Of a DNA stretch of 64,000 nucleotides, positions 1 to 11,897 are shown one piece after another. Source of the DNA: Lagopus muta (Eukaryota; Chordata; Aves; Galliformes; Phasianidae); the NCBI RefSeq assembly GCF_023343835.1, contig NC_064439.1, positions 42,215,508 through 42,279,507 of the forward strand. The letters run 5' to 3'. A model generated the notes under the pieces. That model searched no databases. It saw only the letters and a program-made list of their open reading frames with translations, and was not told the origin of the DNA. How positions within the stretch are numbered: position 1 is the stretch's first letter; every line of letters starts with the position of its first letter. The translations under genes were made by a program, and so were the position numbers.

Positions 1-417
1 AGTGGGCTAACGGTGTTAGTAATCATTTAGATGAATACAGGGAGAAGAGGAAATTGGATGAAATTATTCAGTAAAACTCCTGAATTTGTCATCAAGGATA
101 AGAGATGGGGGAGGATTACTATAATTAGTAGATTTCAGCTATGCATTCTAAATAGAGTATTGTGCTAAGGGTTTCCTTGTCGCATCGCTTCCTGCTTGAA
201 CTACCTGGGAAACTTACTAAATCAGACCTGAATTGTATAAGGTAAGAAAAATTGGTTCTAGAGAGATCTATTCTCCGTAAACTGAAAACCCAATTAACAT
301 AACTCCTCACGTGCTTCAGGATGAGTGTTCCAAAATAAAAATTACTCAGATGTGAAAAAGATCAAATAGCGTTCAAGCTCATGACTAGTCTCAATAAGAT
401 ACAGAAGCATAAAGTTA
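1..417. other. No gene seen; probable intron 1 of the minus-strand gene
   Basis: AT-rich sequence with no recognisable coding similarity on either strand. The longest minus-strand frame (125-310, 61 codons) does not resemble the start of LARS2. The assignment as intron depends on the promoter at 1160-1490. Confidence 0.35.
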
Positions 418-512
418 TTAAGGCTGGAAAAGACCACTAAGATCAGCTAGCCTAACCACCAACCCACCCCACCATGCGCATTGACCACGTCTCTAATACA
501 AAACATCTAATT
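418..512 (-). repeat. CR1 retrotransposon fragment
   Basis: The phrase pattern AAGGCTGGAAAAGACCACTAAG followed by a CCAACC-rich block and an ACCACGTCTCTAA-type phrase matches the 3' end of CR1 read on the minus strand. The terminal 8-mer tail is missing and the copy is diverged. Confidence 0.65.
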
Positions 513-1159
513 CTTATACAAAGCATTTACTGATTTTACCAGATTTTTTTTCCTACAGTAGAAAATAAGGCATTAAATAAAACCACCATGAATAAACCAA
601 CTTTTATATTTCCCCCATTACACGCTGTATTTCTTTACTGTACATCACATATATGCATACACATGCCTTCCCTGTCCGCCTCATTGCCTGCCTTCAGAAT
701 TGCACTTTTCTCTCCTCCTTAACTAGCAATCTCTTTTAAATACTCTTTAATTACACACAGCAGTGCCCTGAACTTTTTCCTTGCTAAATCTCTAAAACCT
801 TTCTCAATTGTAATAACAAATCCAGAACTGGACTCAGGATTCCAAGCACAGTTGTGTACGAGTTACTCAGAAGCCACTCCATTTCCTAGCCTCTACAGCG
901 TGATGACACTTATAGCAGCCATGTACGGCGTGGCCTTCCCTGGTGTGTGCACAGCTGAGGACAAGCATGGTGCCACAGGTACGGGCACCCCTCCCACTGC
1001 CACAGGCTGCGCGACACGCACCGCACACCGCAGTAGTTTGAAACGCGCATGAGATCGGACTGATAGAATGGAAAGGAACGCAGCTCGAGACTCTGCATAG
1101 CAGTGATGCTGTAGCACACAGGCAAGGGAGCCTAGGAGAACCAGCAGAGCAACGGGGAG
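513..1159. other. Unique sequence, no gene recognised
   Basis: AT-rich up to about 900, then gradually richer in GC toward the CpG island. Two overlapping minus-strand frames at 893-1125 and a plus-strand frame at 852-1052 are short and have no recognisable domain. They are probably chance frames at the island edge. Confidence 0.5.
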
Positions 1160-1254
1160 ACTCAGGGAGAGGAAGATTGAGGCGCGGAGGGCGCAGGGCG
1201 GACGGGGCCGGGCGGAGATTGGAGACGTGCTGGCTGGAGGCCGGGGACGGTTAC

Positions 1255-1340
1255 CTGCGCGCGGGAAGGTGCGGCCGCAACACGCACGCCCTCAGCTACC
1301 TCCTCCCATACTGGGCGCCGCCATCTTGGGGTGGGTGGGG
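1255..1340 (-). other. Putative non-coding exon 1 of the minus-strand gene (LARS2 candidate)
   Basis: Start inferred a few bases upstream of the YY1 element at 1317-1327, which usually sits just downstream of initiation. The exon ends at 1255 with GCGCAG before a consensus donor GTAACC whose GT is at 1254-1253. The only ATG frame opening in the exon, at 1324, encodes ten residues (MAAPSMGGGS) and stops at 1292, so translation of a long protein must begin in a later exon outside the window. The 1.25 kb to the left would be intron 1; no convincing exon 2 was found there. Confidence 0.5.
1317..1327 (-). promoter_or_regulatory. YY1 element
   Basis: Reads AAGATGGCGGC on the minus strand, an exact match to the YY1 consensus AANATGGCGGC. 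In this orientation the motif typically lies within about 30 bp downstream of the start site of CpG-island genes, and this sets the predicted direction of transcription. Confidence 0.75.
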
Positions 1341-1349
1341 CGGCGGCTC

Positions 1350-1380
1350 TGCGCCTGCGCCGTTCCATACGGATGCGCAG
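1350..1380 (-). promoter_or_regulatory. NRF1 site plus adjacent half-site
   Basis: The minus strand of 1350-1361 reads GGCGCAGGCGCA, which fits the NRF1 pattern GCGCA(N)GCGC. A further TGCGCA half-site lies at about 1374-1379. They sit 25-60 bp upstream of the inferred start. NRF1 activates many nuclear genes for mitochondrial translation and respiration. Confidence 0.6.
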
Positions 1381-1490
1381 TGGGGTGGGGTGTGGGGGCT
1401 GGTCTGTGCCTGTCCCACGCTGCCTGGTCGGGTGGCTGGGTGGAGGCATGGGATGTGGTGGTCCTCCGGCTGTTGCGTTGTGAACGGGAC

Positions 1491-3294
1491 GTTCTAGTAC
1501 TGGGTTTGTTTGTTTGCCCCCTTTTTTCTTCTTCTAATGCGGAAAAAAAATAAAGCAGAAGTCAATAAAGACAATTTAGAGCAGTGTAATTAATTCTAGC
1601 TCTGGCTGGAAAACATCTTACCCAGCTGTCAACACTGTACAGTTCAGAGTTGTTTGCAACTACTGCAAGTTGCTTGTCATAACGTACCAGGAACAAGAAA
1701 AACATTTAGTCCTGTGGATTTGTGCCCTTTTGCTTCCAGCAACAACTGGCTCTTTAAGTCTTTAAACTGTTTTACTGAGCACTGGTTTTCTGCTGGAGTT
1801 TAGATCAACACATTCTATTTGTGCAATGTGATGCCTACATTACGGTGAAGCTTCTTGTCTGCTAGAGCCAGAGCCTTCTTATGTGACTAAAAATACATGT
1901 TTACCAAATAAACTTTCTGCTTGGTTGTGTGTACCTGTCAAGTCTGTTTATGCTGTAAGCTTTTTGCCACAAAAACAAACTGAGCATCTCCAATACTTGC
2001 ACTGCTTATAAACTACTGCAGCTCTGCCAGAGCTGAACATATAATTTTGGTATGCAGGGGACAGACATGGGTCAGTCCTCACCCGAGACCTTCCTCCAGG
2101 ATCTTGTAAGCAGCAGTGACATGTTTGCATGCTGAAGGATGATATTCTGCACACCTATCTAGATAGCATCCAAGTGATTTTTTCAGTTTGGTGCCTGAAC
2201 TGGCTTAGTTCATTCAGGGATCGGCTCCTTATTTACTTGTGCAGTGTGTGAGACTTGAGAAGTCTGTCCCTGATCTCCTGATTCACCTGGGTTAATTCAA
2301 GAGCTCACATCCTCTAGTTCTCTGCCCAGGGTTACTGCCTGTTAGACAGAGAGATAAGTGAGCACTCAACCCAACCCATGCCTTGCCTATCAAGATGAAC
2401 CATAGCTGCATTTAATTCTCATTCATACATACTGCACCTAGAATACTGCACCTAGTCCTAGAACAAACCTAGAATCTTCCGGTGCTTACTGGGCTATGAA
2501 TATGACAGTAGACAGACCTGCTTTGTGATCTCTGCTGGATTCAGCTGGTTCCCACTTCTAAAGTGAAAAGAGCTGCCACAAAAGAGCTGGCAGTCCTAGC
2601 AGGCAGAAGCCTCTTTATTTTGCGCATGAAGCACCTCTCACCTCAACCTGGGACACAATATGGTAAAGATCAGACTGAATGGAAATGGCAAGATATGAGA
2701 GAATTATTCCATTTTGTCTTTAAAACATTTTGAAAGTCAATTGCTCTCAAGTTTAGAATTATCTAAATCTCTGGAATGTTAAAGTACCAGATGTTAAACA
2801 TACTGACCTATATTTCTCAAGGTCTGCCATCAAGATTATAGCTGATTGAGTCGTCAGACCTTTGTCTTATTTTTTTAATCCATTCATCTCACTAAAAAAT
2901 TGCTTTCTCATCCTCACAATCTGCTTATAGATTTCATTTGCTTGAAGCTAAGGATAATCTGTTTAGATGAATATAAATTAATTGCAATCTTAAATGCCTC
3001 CAAGGAAGCTAGAAGGATGTTACACAGAAATGCAGACCTACCATACCTTGGGAGCACTCAGGGCTGGGCCCACGTGGAGCCTCAAGCACTTCTACGTTCA
3101 CCAAATTATACAGCAACTCAAAGTGGATGCGGGTCAAGGTCAGACATTCATCATAATACTGTTGAGATGTGCATGCTGCTAAAGGAGGGGGTTGGCGTGC
3201 TACTACAGGAGAGGGGTTGTAAACGGATGGAGGTTCTCTTGAATAACAACACTGCACTGAGGTCTGCCTACATGCACCACTTAGCAGCCACTAT
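1491..3294. other. Unique intergenic sequence
   Basis: No gene, repeat or conserved motif recognised beyond the poly(A) signals near 1550. A 132-codon + frame at 2900-3298 runs directly into a TAAA microsatellite and has no recognisable features, so I treat it as chance. Confidence 0.5.
1549..1569 (+). terminator. Two overlapping-range AATAAA signals just outside the CpG island
   Basis: AATAAA occurs at 1549-1554 and again at 1564-1569 on the + strand, about 200 bp from the inferred minus-strand start site. They would lie early in any divergent upstream antisense transcript and could terminate it. No + strand gene is recognised here. Confidence 0.35.
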
Positions 3295-3336
3295 TTAAAT
3301 AAAATAAAATAAATAAATAAATAAAAAGATAAATAA
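3295..3336 (+). repeat. (TAAA)n microsatellite
   Basis: Run of TAAA/AAATA units with slight interruptions, ending in AAAAGATAAATAAG. Confidence 0.9.
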
Positions 3337-3399
3337 GAAATGAATATCATTTTCAATTACTCCTTAGATCCCTCTGGGAGGAGTTGGTGGTATGATTCT

Positions 3400-3730
3400 T
3401 GTATCAATTAGACAGATCACTGCAATAGGAAAGAATTTATAACAAAGGTGCAATAACAGAAGGACCAGCACAATAGAAAGGTGCTACAAGGGAAGGAAAG
3501 AAAATTCCTCACCTGCACCAGAAGATTCTAGGTTTGCCAAGGAAAGCTGCACCAAGAGAACACTCCAGAAAGAGAACCTTCCCCTTAAATGGGGTCTAGG
3601 AGAGGTGCAGCCAGGCTCCACCTCTTCGTCACACAGCTGAATTGCCTTCACTTGTGCTCCATGGCTGACTCGGTGTTTGCCTCAGGTGATCAATCAGTGG
3701 TTCAGGCTGTGACTCAGCACTTCCCATACA
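3400..3730 (-). mobile_element. Solo-LTR-like element, family A, copy 1
   Basis: Shares a closely similar block (3637-3730) with 9721-9814, the two being otherwise unrelated loci. Read on the minus strand it begins TGTATGGGAA, has a TATA-like CCATTTAAGGGG at 3591-3602 and then a splice-donor-like GCAGGTGAGG near 3508-3517, an order typical of a retroviral LTR. The 3' boundary is uncertain; a TG near 3421 could be the end. No gag, pol or env is adjacent. It abuts a CR1 tail starting at 3731. Confidence 0.55.
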
Positions 3731-3812
3731 ATTCTGGTTAGGTAGGGTTGGATGTTAGTAGAGGATCTTTATGATCCTTTCCAACCCAAGCCATTCCATG
3801 ATTCTATGAAAA
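3731..3812 (+). repeat. CR1 3' tail fragment
   Basis: GGTTGGATG, then GATCCTTTCCAACCCAAGCC and the terminal ATTCCATG/ATTCTATGA repeats, which are the diagnostic 3' end of CR1 in + orientation. Only about 80 bp remain next to the LTR-like element. Confidence 0.85.
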
Positions 3813-6800
3813 ACAAGTAAAAAACATTCAACACGGGTTTAAACGGGTAGTATCTGTCCTATAGATAGGACAGATAGAAGATGACTTCTGTGAGCAGTAA
3901 ATACTACTGGGACCTTACTCAAAGAATACACTGGCCTTTTCATTTGTGTCACTTTCCCATTGATTTTACCGAAGCTCATTCTGCTGCATGTGGATTCTGA
4001 TAGAGAGGAAGGTAGACAGTATCAGATGAAACTAAACAAGATGCACGATTGTCTGTAAACAAATTAAAAAGAAGTGAGGTAAACTGAGATCAATCAAAAA
4101 CAGACACAGAAAGAAAGAAGAGCAAAGCTATTTTGAGCAGCATGATAATCCAGGGAGATAAAAAACACATGCACATGTATGCTGTTATCTGGTATTTGGG
4201 CTTGCTCATTGGTTTAGTCATGATAAGATTAGTAGAGTTCCCAATCTGCTAAGCACTAATTGTTTGGAATCACCGTTTTAAAAGTTGAGATCCAGTGTCA
4301 CTGAGAAGTTAAAAAAATTACATATGGTCTAAGAAGAAAAGCCAAACATACATTAAAGCTTTCTTCCAAATGCTGATACTAACGTTTCCTAACTTTTTTA
4401 ACATACATTTTCCTCACTTACCAACAGCCAATAGGCCCTTTCTGTCTTCTGTGCCCTATCTGCATGTTGTGATGGCTGTAAGGTTAGCCAAATTGTGAAC
4501 ATAGAATAATTTACCTGCTACTTGTAAGACAAACACAAAAAGAGTCAAGGAAAAAGACTAGGGCAGTGATGCTTTTAGAGGGCTTGAGATACTGCTGAAG
4601 ATTACAGAGGGTTTAGAAGCTACTGTACCTCTGCTTTGTTCTTTCATTTCTGTGTACGTGAGTTGAATAAATGCAGTAGCAGAGTTTATACCAAGCACAT
4701 CGCTACATTCAGTGTCCAGATGTGCCAGGGACTCAGCCAGAATATCAAACTATGAAGCCTTCAAATAGTAGAATGTACTCTTGTAATGAATCCAAGAGGT
4801 CCTCAGACTTTTCCAAACAGTGGACCTACCCACTCTCCCATTATCCCCACCTTCCCAAACAAAACCTTGGGTTTGCTTGTTAATCTGGGCCATTTGCATA
4901 GACTCCTTTCATTATGAGAAATTAGTGATACAATGACACTAGTATTTATCTTTATGTGAACCTTAACAGTAAGTTATTTTCTATGTGGCTGGTATTCTTC
5001 TGTTTCTTTTTTCATGCTGGAGCTGCATAGCATTTGCACTGCCTTGTTTGTTAGCATTTTTATTAATCAACACAAAGCCCGGAGATAATTTAGTCATTAG
5101 ATAATTCATTAGTTCCTGTATGAGGAATCTGCAGAAGCGCCCCAGTTGTCATCACTTAAATAGATGTACTTCCCACATTTCTGTATAAGTTACTGGAGTT
5201 GATGTTAGTGTTTCCTGGCATTGTTCTTTTGCTCCAGTATAAAAAATATTTCTGGTATTTTTCTGGCTTCCTATGAGAAGAGGACTAAAAGGCAGTATTT
5301 GGAGTAAAAAATAATGTTTATTGCCTGCATACTTCTCATGCAAAGCATTTAAATCAACACAGGTTCATTCATCTCTTGATTTTGCAAGATGGGTAACTTA
5401 CACAATGCACAAATGGAAAAAGAGAGAAGCTAAATAACGAGCAAATACATTCCTCCCATCCAGGGGGCTGTGCTTGGCAAACAGGATGGTCCCATCTAGT
5501 TGGAAAATCCACCAACCTGGGCCTGTCTGAGTGCCACTTGTCCTGCCACAGAGTGACAAGGAAGGATTTTGAAAATGAGCAAGATCAAGGCTTAGTGGAA
5601 TCCTATTTAGCAGCATTGTTTTGAAAGGCAGATGTTGGCCCCAGACAAACCTATTTAAGTTCTAGCGAGCCTCATTCTGAGCCCATTTTGTTCAGCACTT
5701 ACGTTGAGGTGGGTGTCTGCAAGGGGATGTGTTGAACCCAAAATGCACATCCTGCTTATTCAGATCAGTATCTCTGATAGTCAAGAGCTTCTTACCTATT
5801 CAGACCAAAGTTCACAAGTTAAATGTGTACGTGTAAGTGAAGAGATGTTTGCAAAATCAATACGCTTTTGGTTGTTGTTTTCTTTCCTTCATCAACAATC
5901 CTATTTTCAAGCAAAGTAATCCATGCTGTTTATCCACCTTGGCCACCTTCTAATTCACTGGCACAATTTTGTTGTTGTTCAAAGCTAGTTAGATATAGTG
6001 AAGAGCAAAATTACACTTATGCAGCATTCAGAGCTTGATGTTTCTTACCTTTAATCTGAAAAAAACCAGGATGTTTTAAAGATTGTTAAAGTTCTAAACT
6101 GTCCTGGTGAACCAGTGGACTGCTAGTGGTGATATACTGTCAGTAAGTTGTCCGTGACCCAGATGTATCTGGGACTGATAGCCTCTCTTTTTTACATTTA
6201 GGAGTGTAATTTTTGGAGTCTGGTCACAGAGTAGGACAGCAGGGAAAGCAAACAGTTGCCTGTCCCATAAGGGAGGTGAACTGGCTTGGCAAAGGGCTCA
6301 ATGACTGCCAGGGCCAGAACGAAGCCAGGGATCATCCAGTTGAGAGCAGTGTAGGGATGTAAATGGAGAAAAATTATGAAACCTGTCCCTTTGGGTTGGC
6401 AGGGAAATTGTTGGGCTGTCTCAGTCCCTATCACCCTCCTTCACAGAAAAGCTGTGTTTTACAACAGTGTGCACTACTGCATCAGAGAAGAAAGAGTAAA
6501 CAGGAAGACATGCATTAATGAACCCCTTGTTGTGTGATGATGTTTCTTTTGCTAAGGACCAGGCCCTGTTAAAATAGGCAGAGAATGGACATTTTCCATT
6601 CACTATAACAACCTGCTTTTTACACTGATGGCCAAACTTCATCATAGCAATTATCCAACATCTAGACTGCACTTAAACTTTCTAATGATATCTGACAGCA
6701 GGAAACAATCCGAGTGCTGGATAAAATCATCCTGCACACCAGGGTTGTCTTTTCAGCTGTTAGCGGGCTTCAGGAAGGACTGCAGTAGAACAGGATGAAA

Positions 6801-6828
6801 ATATCTCAAGGTCTTAAAATTAATAAGC
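3813..6828. other. Unique intergenic sequence
   Basis: No gene or interspersed repeat recognised. Open frames are all under 85 codons and show no domain. Confidence 0.5.
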
Positions 6829-6863
6829 AAAAAAAAAAAAAAAAAAAAAGAAAAAAAGAAAAG
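6829..6863 (+). repeat. A-rich homopolymer tract
   Basis: About 21 A residues followed by G-interrupted A runs. It could be the remnant of an old retroposed poly(A) tail, but no source gene is recognisable upstream. Confidence 0.85.
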
Positions 6864-9485
6864 ATCTGTATTGTGTGGAAAAGTTAAAATTCTTTTTCAT
6901 ACTAAAAAGCTCATTGCAGCTTGGAAATTGTTGAACATGCACACTTCAGTATGTGTATAGATACTGCCTGCATATATAAAAATATATCAGACATATCACA
7001 TTTAAAAATGCCCCACATGGAAGAAAATGGGATTTCAGTTTTTATTTCCCTGTATTTCTACATATAGTGTAATTACTAAAGGAGAAAGAATGATTGCATT
7101 ATTCTTGTTAGTTGAACTGAAAACAAGATGAAAGGAGCCCATGTTTACCAGGGGAGCACAGTGCTAGAATAATCTGATAGCTTTCCCTTAATGAGATAAT
7201 GGATTTTCCAAAATTGAAAATGTGGTAAATCTCATTTGGACCTTAGTAAAGCACTTGATACACTCCTAAATGGCAAAATATTAATGAAGCAAAAGAAGTT
7301 GGAGATTACAGAGGACATGAAAGGCAGGAAGGAATTGACTGATAGAAAAGAGCAGAGAAAAGGGAAGAAGAATCAAGAGCCAAGAAGCAAGTAACTGCAA
7401 AAGTTACTCAAGGGTCTCTTTTAGGACCAGTGCTGGTAACATTTTCATTACTGCAGTGGAATATGAATATGATAGGTGTGCTATTGAAATCTGAAGATGA
7501 AGGAACACAGCTAATACAGAAGACAACAATCGTATATTAAAACCTTTCTGACTTGGACAGGTGCATAAATGGGAAATAGTGTTTGCTTAGAAGACAACGT
7601 AAGGGCGTGCACTTCAGGGTTAATGAGACATTTTTTCTCTAAGTGAGAAGAGAGATGACTCAGGCAGACAGAATGCTGGGTATCATAGGTGATCACCAGA
7701 TAACGATGAATCAACTGTGCAGTGAAGCTCTGAAATAGGTGGACATGCTCATAGCACGCTTCAGACAGGGTATTTCCAGCAGAAAGAAAAAGTTTCATTG
7801 GAAAGGCATGGATGAATGCACACCTGCAACACAGTATACAGCCTGTCACATTTCTGTAAGAAAGATGAATTCATCTGCAATGAGTGCAGAGAGGTACCAC
7901 AAAGCGTGTTACCATTTAAAGAAACTAATAATAAAACCTAGACATACTGCATTTAGAATAGAAAGAAAACCAGATTCTCACTACTGCATCAGAGAGGTCC
8001 TGTAACAACTTCCTGCAAGGGTGGAAACAACCTCCCTTTTCCAATAGTCTGCACTACTTTTAAGGACAAAATTCAACCCATCAGCAGGAAAGGTGATGTG
8101 ACATGATCCCTGTGGAGAGCCAGGGCCTGGTCCATGCTTGATAATAGAGGATGCTCCTTGAAGTACTGTAACTTATTTCCCTGGAAAAATTCTGAATTAC
8201 CTTCTGAAGTGACCTTGCTCTATAGACACACGAATCACAAAGCTTTGAATCACAAAGCAAAGCAGATAGAGCCATGCTATTCATCCTGCAGTATGGTGGG
8301 AAGCCTGAAGGTCCTACAGGTGCAAAGCTGTAAATTGTGTTCTTCTGACCCCTCGAAACTGCTTATGCTTTAATAAAAAAGTTAACTTTTGAAAGGGGGA
8401 AAGTTCCTTAGCATATTTTTCAGATAAAAAAACCTGCCTGCATAGCTTGCAGGCATACCAGATGTACCAGATAAGCTCATTCAGCATTCCTTATTTATGT
8501 TGAAATGATGTGATGGAGATGGGCAGGAGAGGATGTTCTGTACTTTCCTGTCCCAAAAAGAAGATTCAAGCAAAGGACATGCAATTTCAGCAGAGGATGT
8601 ACCTTCATTCATTCCTTATCAACATAAAATCACTCGTTCATGCAAGAATGACCTAAGCCTGGGAACAGTGGTCATGGACTCAACGCCTTTCACTATTAGC
8701 ATTTTTTAATAATTGAACCATGGCAACACCTTGCTGTTGGGTAATAAAGGAGGCACTGAAATGCAGCAGAAGGCAAGCAAACAGTTTTGTTGTGCTACGA
8801 CACTGTGCCTGCTTTCTGCCTAAGACAATCAGCTCACCTCCGTGGGCATGCACAAAAGGTACATGGAGCCCACGCTGGGCATTGCTCTGGAAGCAGTATT
8901 GTCCAGGGTTTATTTTAGTTGAGGAAAGCTGTTTACTAAGAGGGAAAGATCATCTGGTGCCAATGCAAGGCAACTAAGTCACAGCCTTCTTCTCTTCATG
9001 GACTTCAGGGAACTAGTCTTGCTTAAGGATCGCTTTTGTAAATGCTTTTGTTTTCAGCTGTGCCCTCTGGACATGATGGACTGTTGTAAAGTTGGTTGCA
9101 GGATACCTCTGCATTTTAGAATTATTATTTTGTGTACCAATCTACTGCTTCTCATCGTGCCTGTCTGGGGAGGAGAATCTGCAGAAAGGCGAGCAGTGCA
9201 GAAGGAATGTTTTTGGTGAAAAATGGTGTGATGTTCAGTGCAAGTCTGTGTGCCACACTACTGATAAGGACTCTGTGATCAACAAACAGAATAAACGAAA
9301 AATGTGAGAATTCCAGGAGGAGTGCTAATAATCTGTTGTCAGACTCAGCCCAATAGCAAAGAAGAAAGGGGAAACAAATGCCAGTTTGAGAGCCCAGAGC
9401 CTCAGAAAGGGGTTGTACCAGTGGTGCAGCCTGCAGTTGTGGCCACCCGGGCAGCCACATGGCTGCTCCAAATTGTACAGTGTAT
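6864..9485. other. Unique intergenic sequence
   Basis: No gene recognised. Frames at 7511-7849 (minus, 112 codons) and 9152-9526 (minus, 124 codons) lack recognisable domains or splice context. Confidence 0.45.
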
Positions 9486-9815
9486 AACCAAGATGTTATA
9501 ATCACAATACAATTGTGTATAATCAATAGATATCAAGATGTTATAATTGCAATATAATCAAAAGAGTAAGGCAAAGCAAACAAGGATTACAAAAGAGAAT
9601 AAGTAGAAGAGCTTACCCTTGGGTTGAGCTCACTAGAAGATACCAAAGAGGAGGATCTCCAGAAGAGATCCTTCCCCTCTGGTAGCCAGCTCTTAAATAG
9701 GTCCAGGAGGGCAGCACAGGTGAATTGCCTTCACCTGTGCTCCTCTGGCTGACTCATGGCTCACCTCAGGTGATCAATCAGAGGTTCAGGCCGTGACTCA
9801 GCAGTTCCCATACAT
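9486..9815 (-). mobile_element. Solo-LTR-like element, family A, copy 2
   Basis: Second copy of the family at 3400-3730, aligned without large gaps across 9721-9814. The minus strand starts TGTATGGGAA and carries a better TATA-like box, CTATTTAAGAGC at 9690-9701, followed by a plausible R/U5 region. The far end contains a 44-bp-period duplication of CAAGATGTTATAAT (9489 and 9533). No internal retroviral genes are seen, so it is best read as a solo LTR or an LTR-derived repeat. Confidence 0.55.
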
Positions 9816-11897
9816 ACAGCTTGAAAGCCTCAAGGATCCCACATCTGGGAATGGTGACAGCTATTTAGCTGCAAGGCCAGAGACCATTGTGCTGCTTTAG
9901 ATTATTGCAGATATTACAGCTGGAAAAGTTATGACGCTATTATGATCCCCTTTTGTCTCATACAATTACAGATACCTTCTATTCTTTATTAGCACTGTTT
10001 GCACCTCTGAGCACTGCTAAAGGAATTTTAATTTAATTTTCTTTGGAAAGAAAGCAAAAAAGGATTGGTGGGGCATTGTACATGCTGTTTGAAGTCTGGT
10101 AGTTTTTCCTAATGATCATCTACAATGACTTAACTTTAATCTTTTTTTTTTTTTCTTGCTATTTTTATTAATTTATTGATGTTGCTATCAAACAGATCTA
10201 TCTTGATGCCATGTAGACTATGGAGATAATAAGTTCATTTCATAGAATGATTGTGTTTGTTAGCTACAATGCATGCACTATTCAAATCCATTGGTACTAG
10301 ATAGAAATCCTTTTGTTTCCCAATGATAAGACTAATAAGAGAATCAAATGCACTGTAATGCTTCCATACCGACTCCACATTTTCAGGATTTGATGTTATC
10401 AAACCCACCACTCTATTTCTAGCTGAAAATAAAGAAAAAGATATCACAGAAACTATATAAGAGAATGGAGTATATTGCTGCTTAATAGAAGATGTTTGAG
10501 ATTTATTTGCTATATCTAAAAAAAAGAATATTTTAAATCCTAAGCACTTGTATTTCACCAAAGGCTTTTTACATGGCTGCAATTTTTCAATGGTAGAAAG
10601 TGTCTCTTTGGAGAGCAAGGCTCATTTTAGATTCTGTTCTCATAAATAAACAAAGACAAATTGTAGTCTGGAATTCAAGGCAAGTTTGCCTCTAGCTGTG
10701 CAGACCCACAGTGATGCTCAGGTGACCTGCCGATGTGTCCTGTTTTGTGTCCTGTGTAAGGAGTTCAGGATTGCTTCAGCAATCAAATCAAACTTTCTTT
10801 AGTTCAGCCTGACCTTGTGAAAAACAACTTGCTCAGAGTGAACAAAATGCCAAGACACCATTCAGATACTCTGTAAATAACAACATACAGACTCCTACTT
10901 TTGAGTCTTCATGCTTCTGCAGGATTTTCTGGCTGTATTATTTCCTTCTAGCAGTGCTAAGACTAAGCAGTGCATATAATGTTTACAGTTTTGACATTTT
11001 GCAAACCCAATACTTATACTGTTACCTTGCACTAATTTAAACATTGTTTTCTACTCTTTACCATATGGAAGTCCAGTAGATGAGTAACAAATAGAAAGCA
11101 GCTTGATACCTAGAATTTCCAGCACACATTAGCACTGCTTTTACATTAATGGCATGCTCAGATTCCTTAAGGACTGTTCAGGATTTTTAGTGCCTATCTT
11201 TCCATAAATCTGGAAAGAGCGATGGAGAAATAGGAAGATAAAAAGGTGTGTAGGAAGTCTGCAGCATGCCTTTAGATACGCCATTAGAGAGCAGAAATGA
11301 AATTCAATTTTTAATGAAAATTTAGGAACTCTAAAATGGTCCATAATGCATATGCAAAAGGTGATTCTTGGGCAGTCCTATGGCTCAGTATCTTGTGAAA
11401 TACCAGACGCACACTGAATGCTTTATATCCCTTAGGATAGTAGACAGTCTTCACTTTCTAATGATATAAACAAATCCATTCCTGCTTTAGTGCCTCCAAG
11501 GATTCTCTGCCTCGAGTTAGACAGTTTCAGTTCTGCAGACTTACTGTTCAGGGGCTGCACGTAATTGTAGTTTTTGGAGATAAAATTCATGTTTTAAGAA
11601 AGTTAAGTCTTTTGAATGTCTGGCATATTGTTCTGTATTTTCAAATTGTAGCTAGTGTTTGTAAAATGTTGGTGTGAGAAGCTACCATGTGGCATGTGTT
11701 TATTGGGACTCATTTTCCTAGAAGTAAGGAAGACACAAGTACATGATAACTAGAGTTTATTGGTTATTTAGCTGGTTGACTAATTACCTATCTGCTGAAA
11801 AGAGAGTAAAAGTGCTTTTTGTTCTGGTCTCCTGGATATCACATGGTTAAAACTCATCATCAGGCTTTGTGAACAATTAGTCATTAAATTTACAATT
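9816..11897. other. Unique intergenic sequence
   Basis: AT-rich, with a poly(T) run near 10140-10155. A 127-codon minus frame at 10235-10618 has no recognisable domain. No repeat family recognised. Confidence 0.45.

Larger units (their letters stand above)
1160..1490 (-). promoter_or_regulatory. CpG-island promoter of a minus-strand gene, probably LARS2
   Basis: A CpG-dense block stands out from its AT-rich flanks. On the minus strand it contains, in order, an NRF1-type palindrome, a YY1 element in sense orientation, and a first-exon splice donor. This is the standard layout of a TATA-less housekeeping promoter with transcription to the left. In mammals LARS2 is the divergent neighbour of TMEM158, and NRF1 sites are common in promoters of nuclear genes for mitochondrial proteins, so LARS2 is the best candidate. 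That identity rests on synteny recalled from knowledge; no LARS2 codons are visible here. Confidence 0.65.

Noticed and set aside
125..310. Possible LARS2 exon 2 on the minus strand
   Set aside because: The 61-residue translation has no resemblance to the LARS2 N-terminus and lacks paired splice sites.
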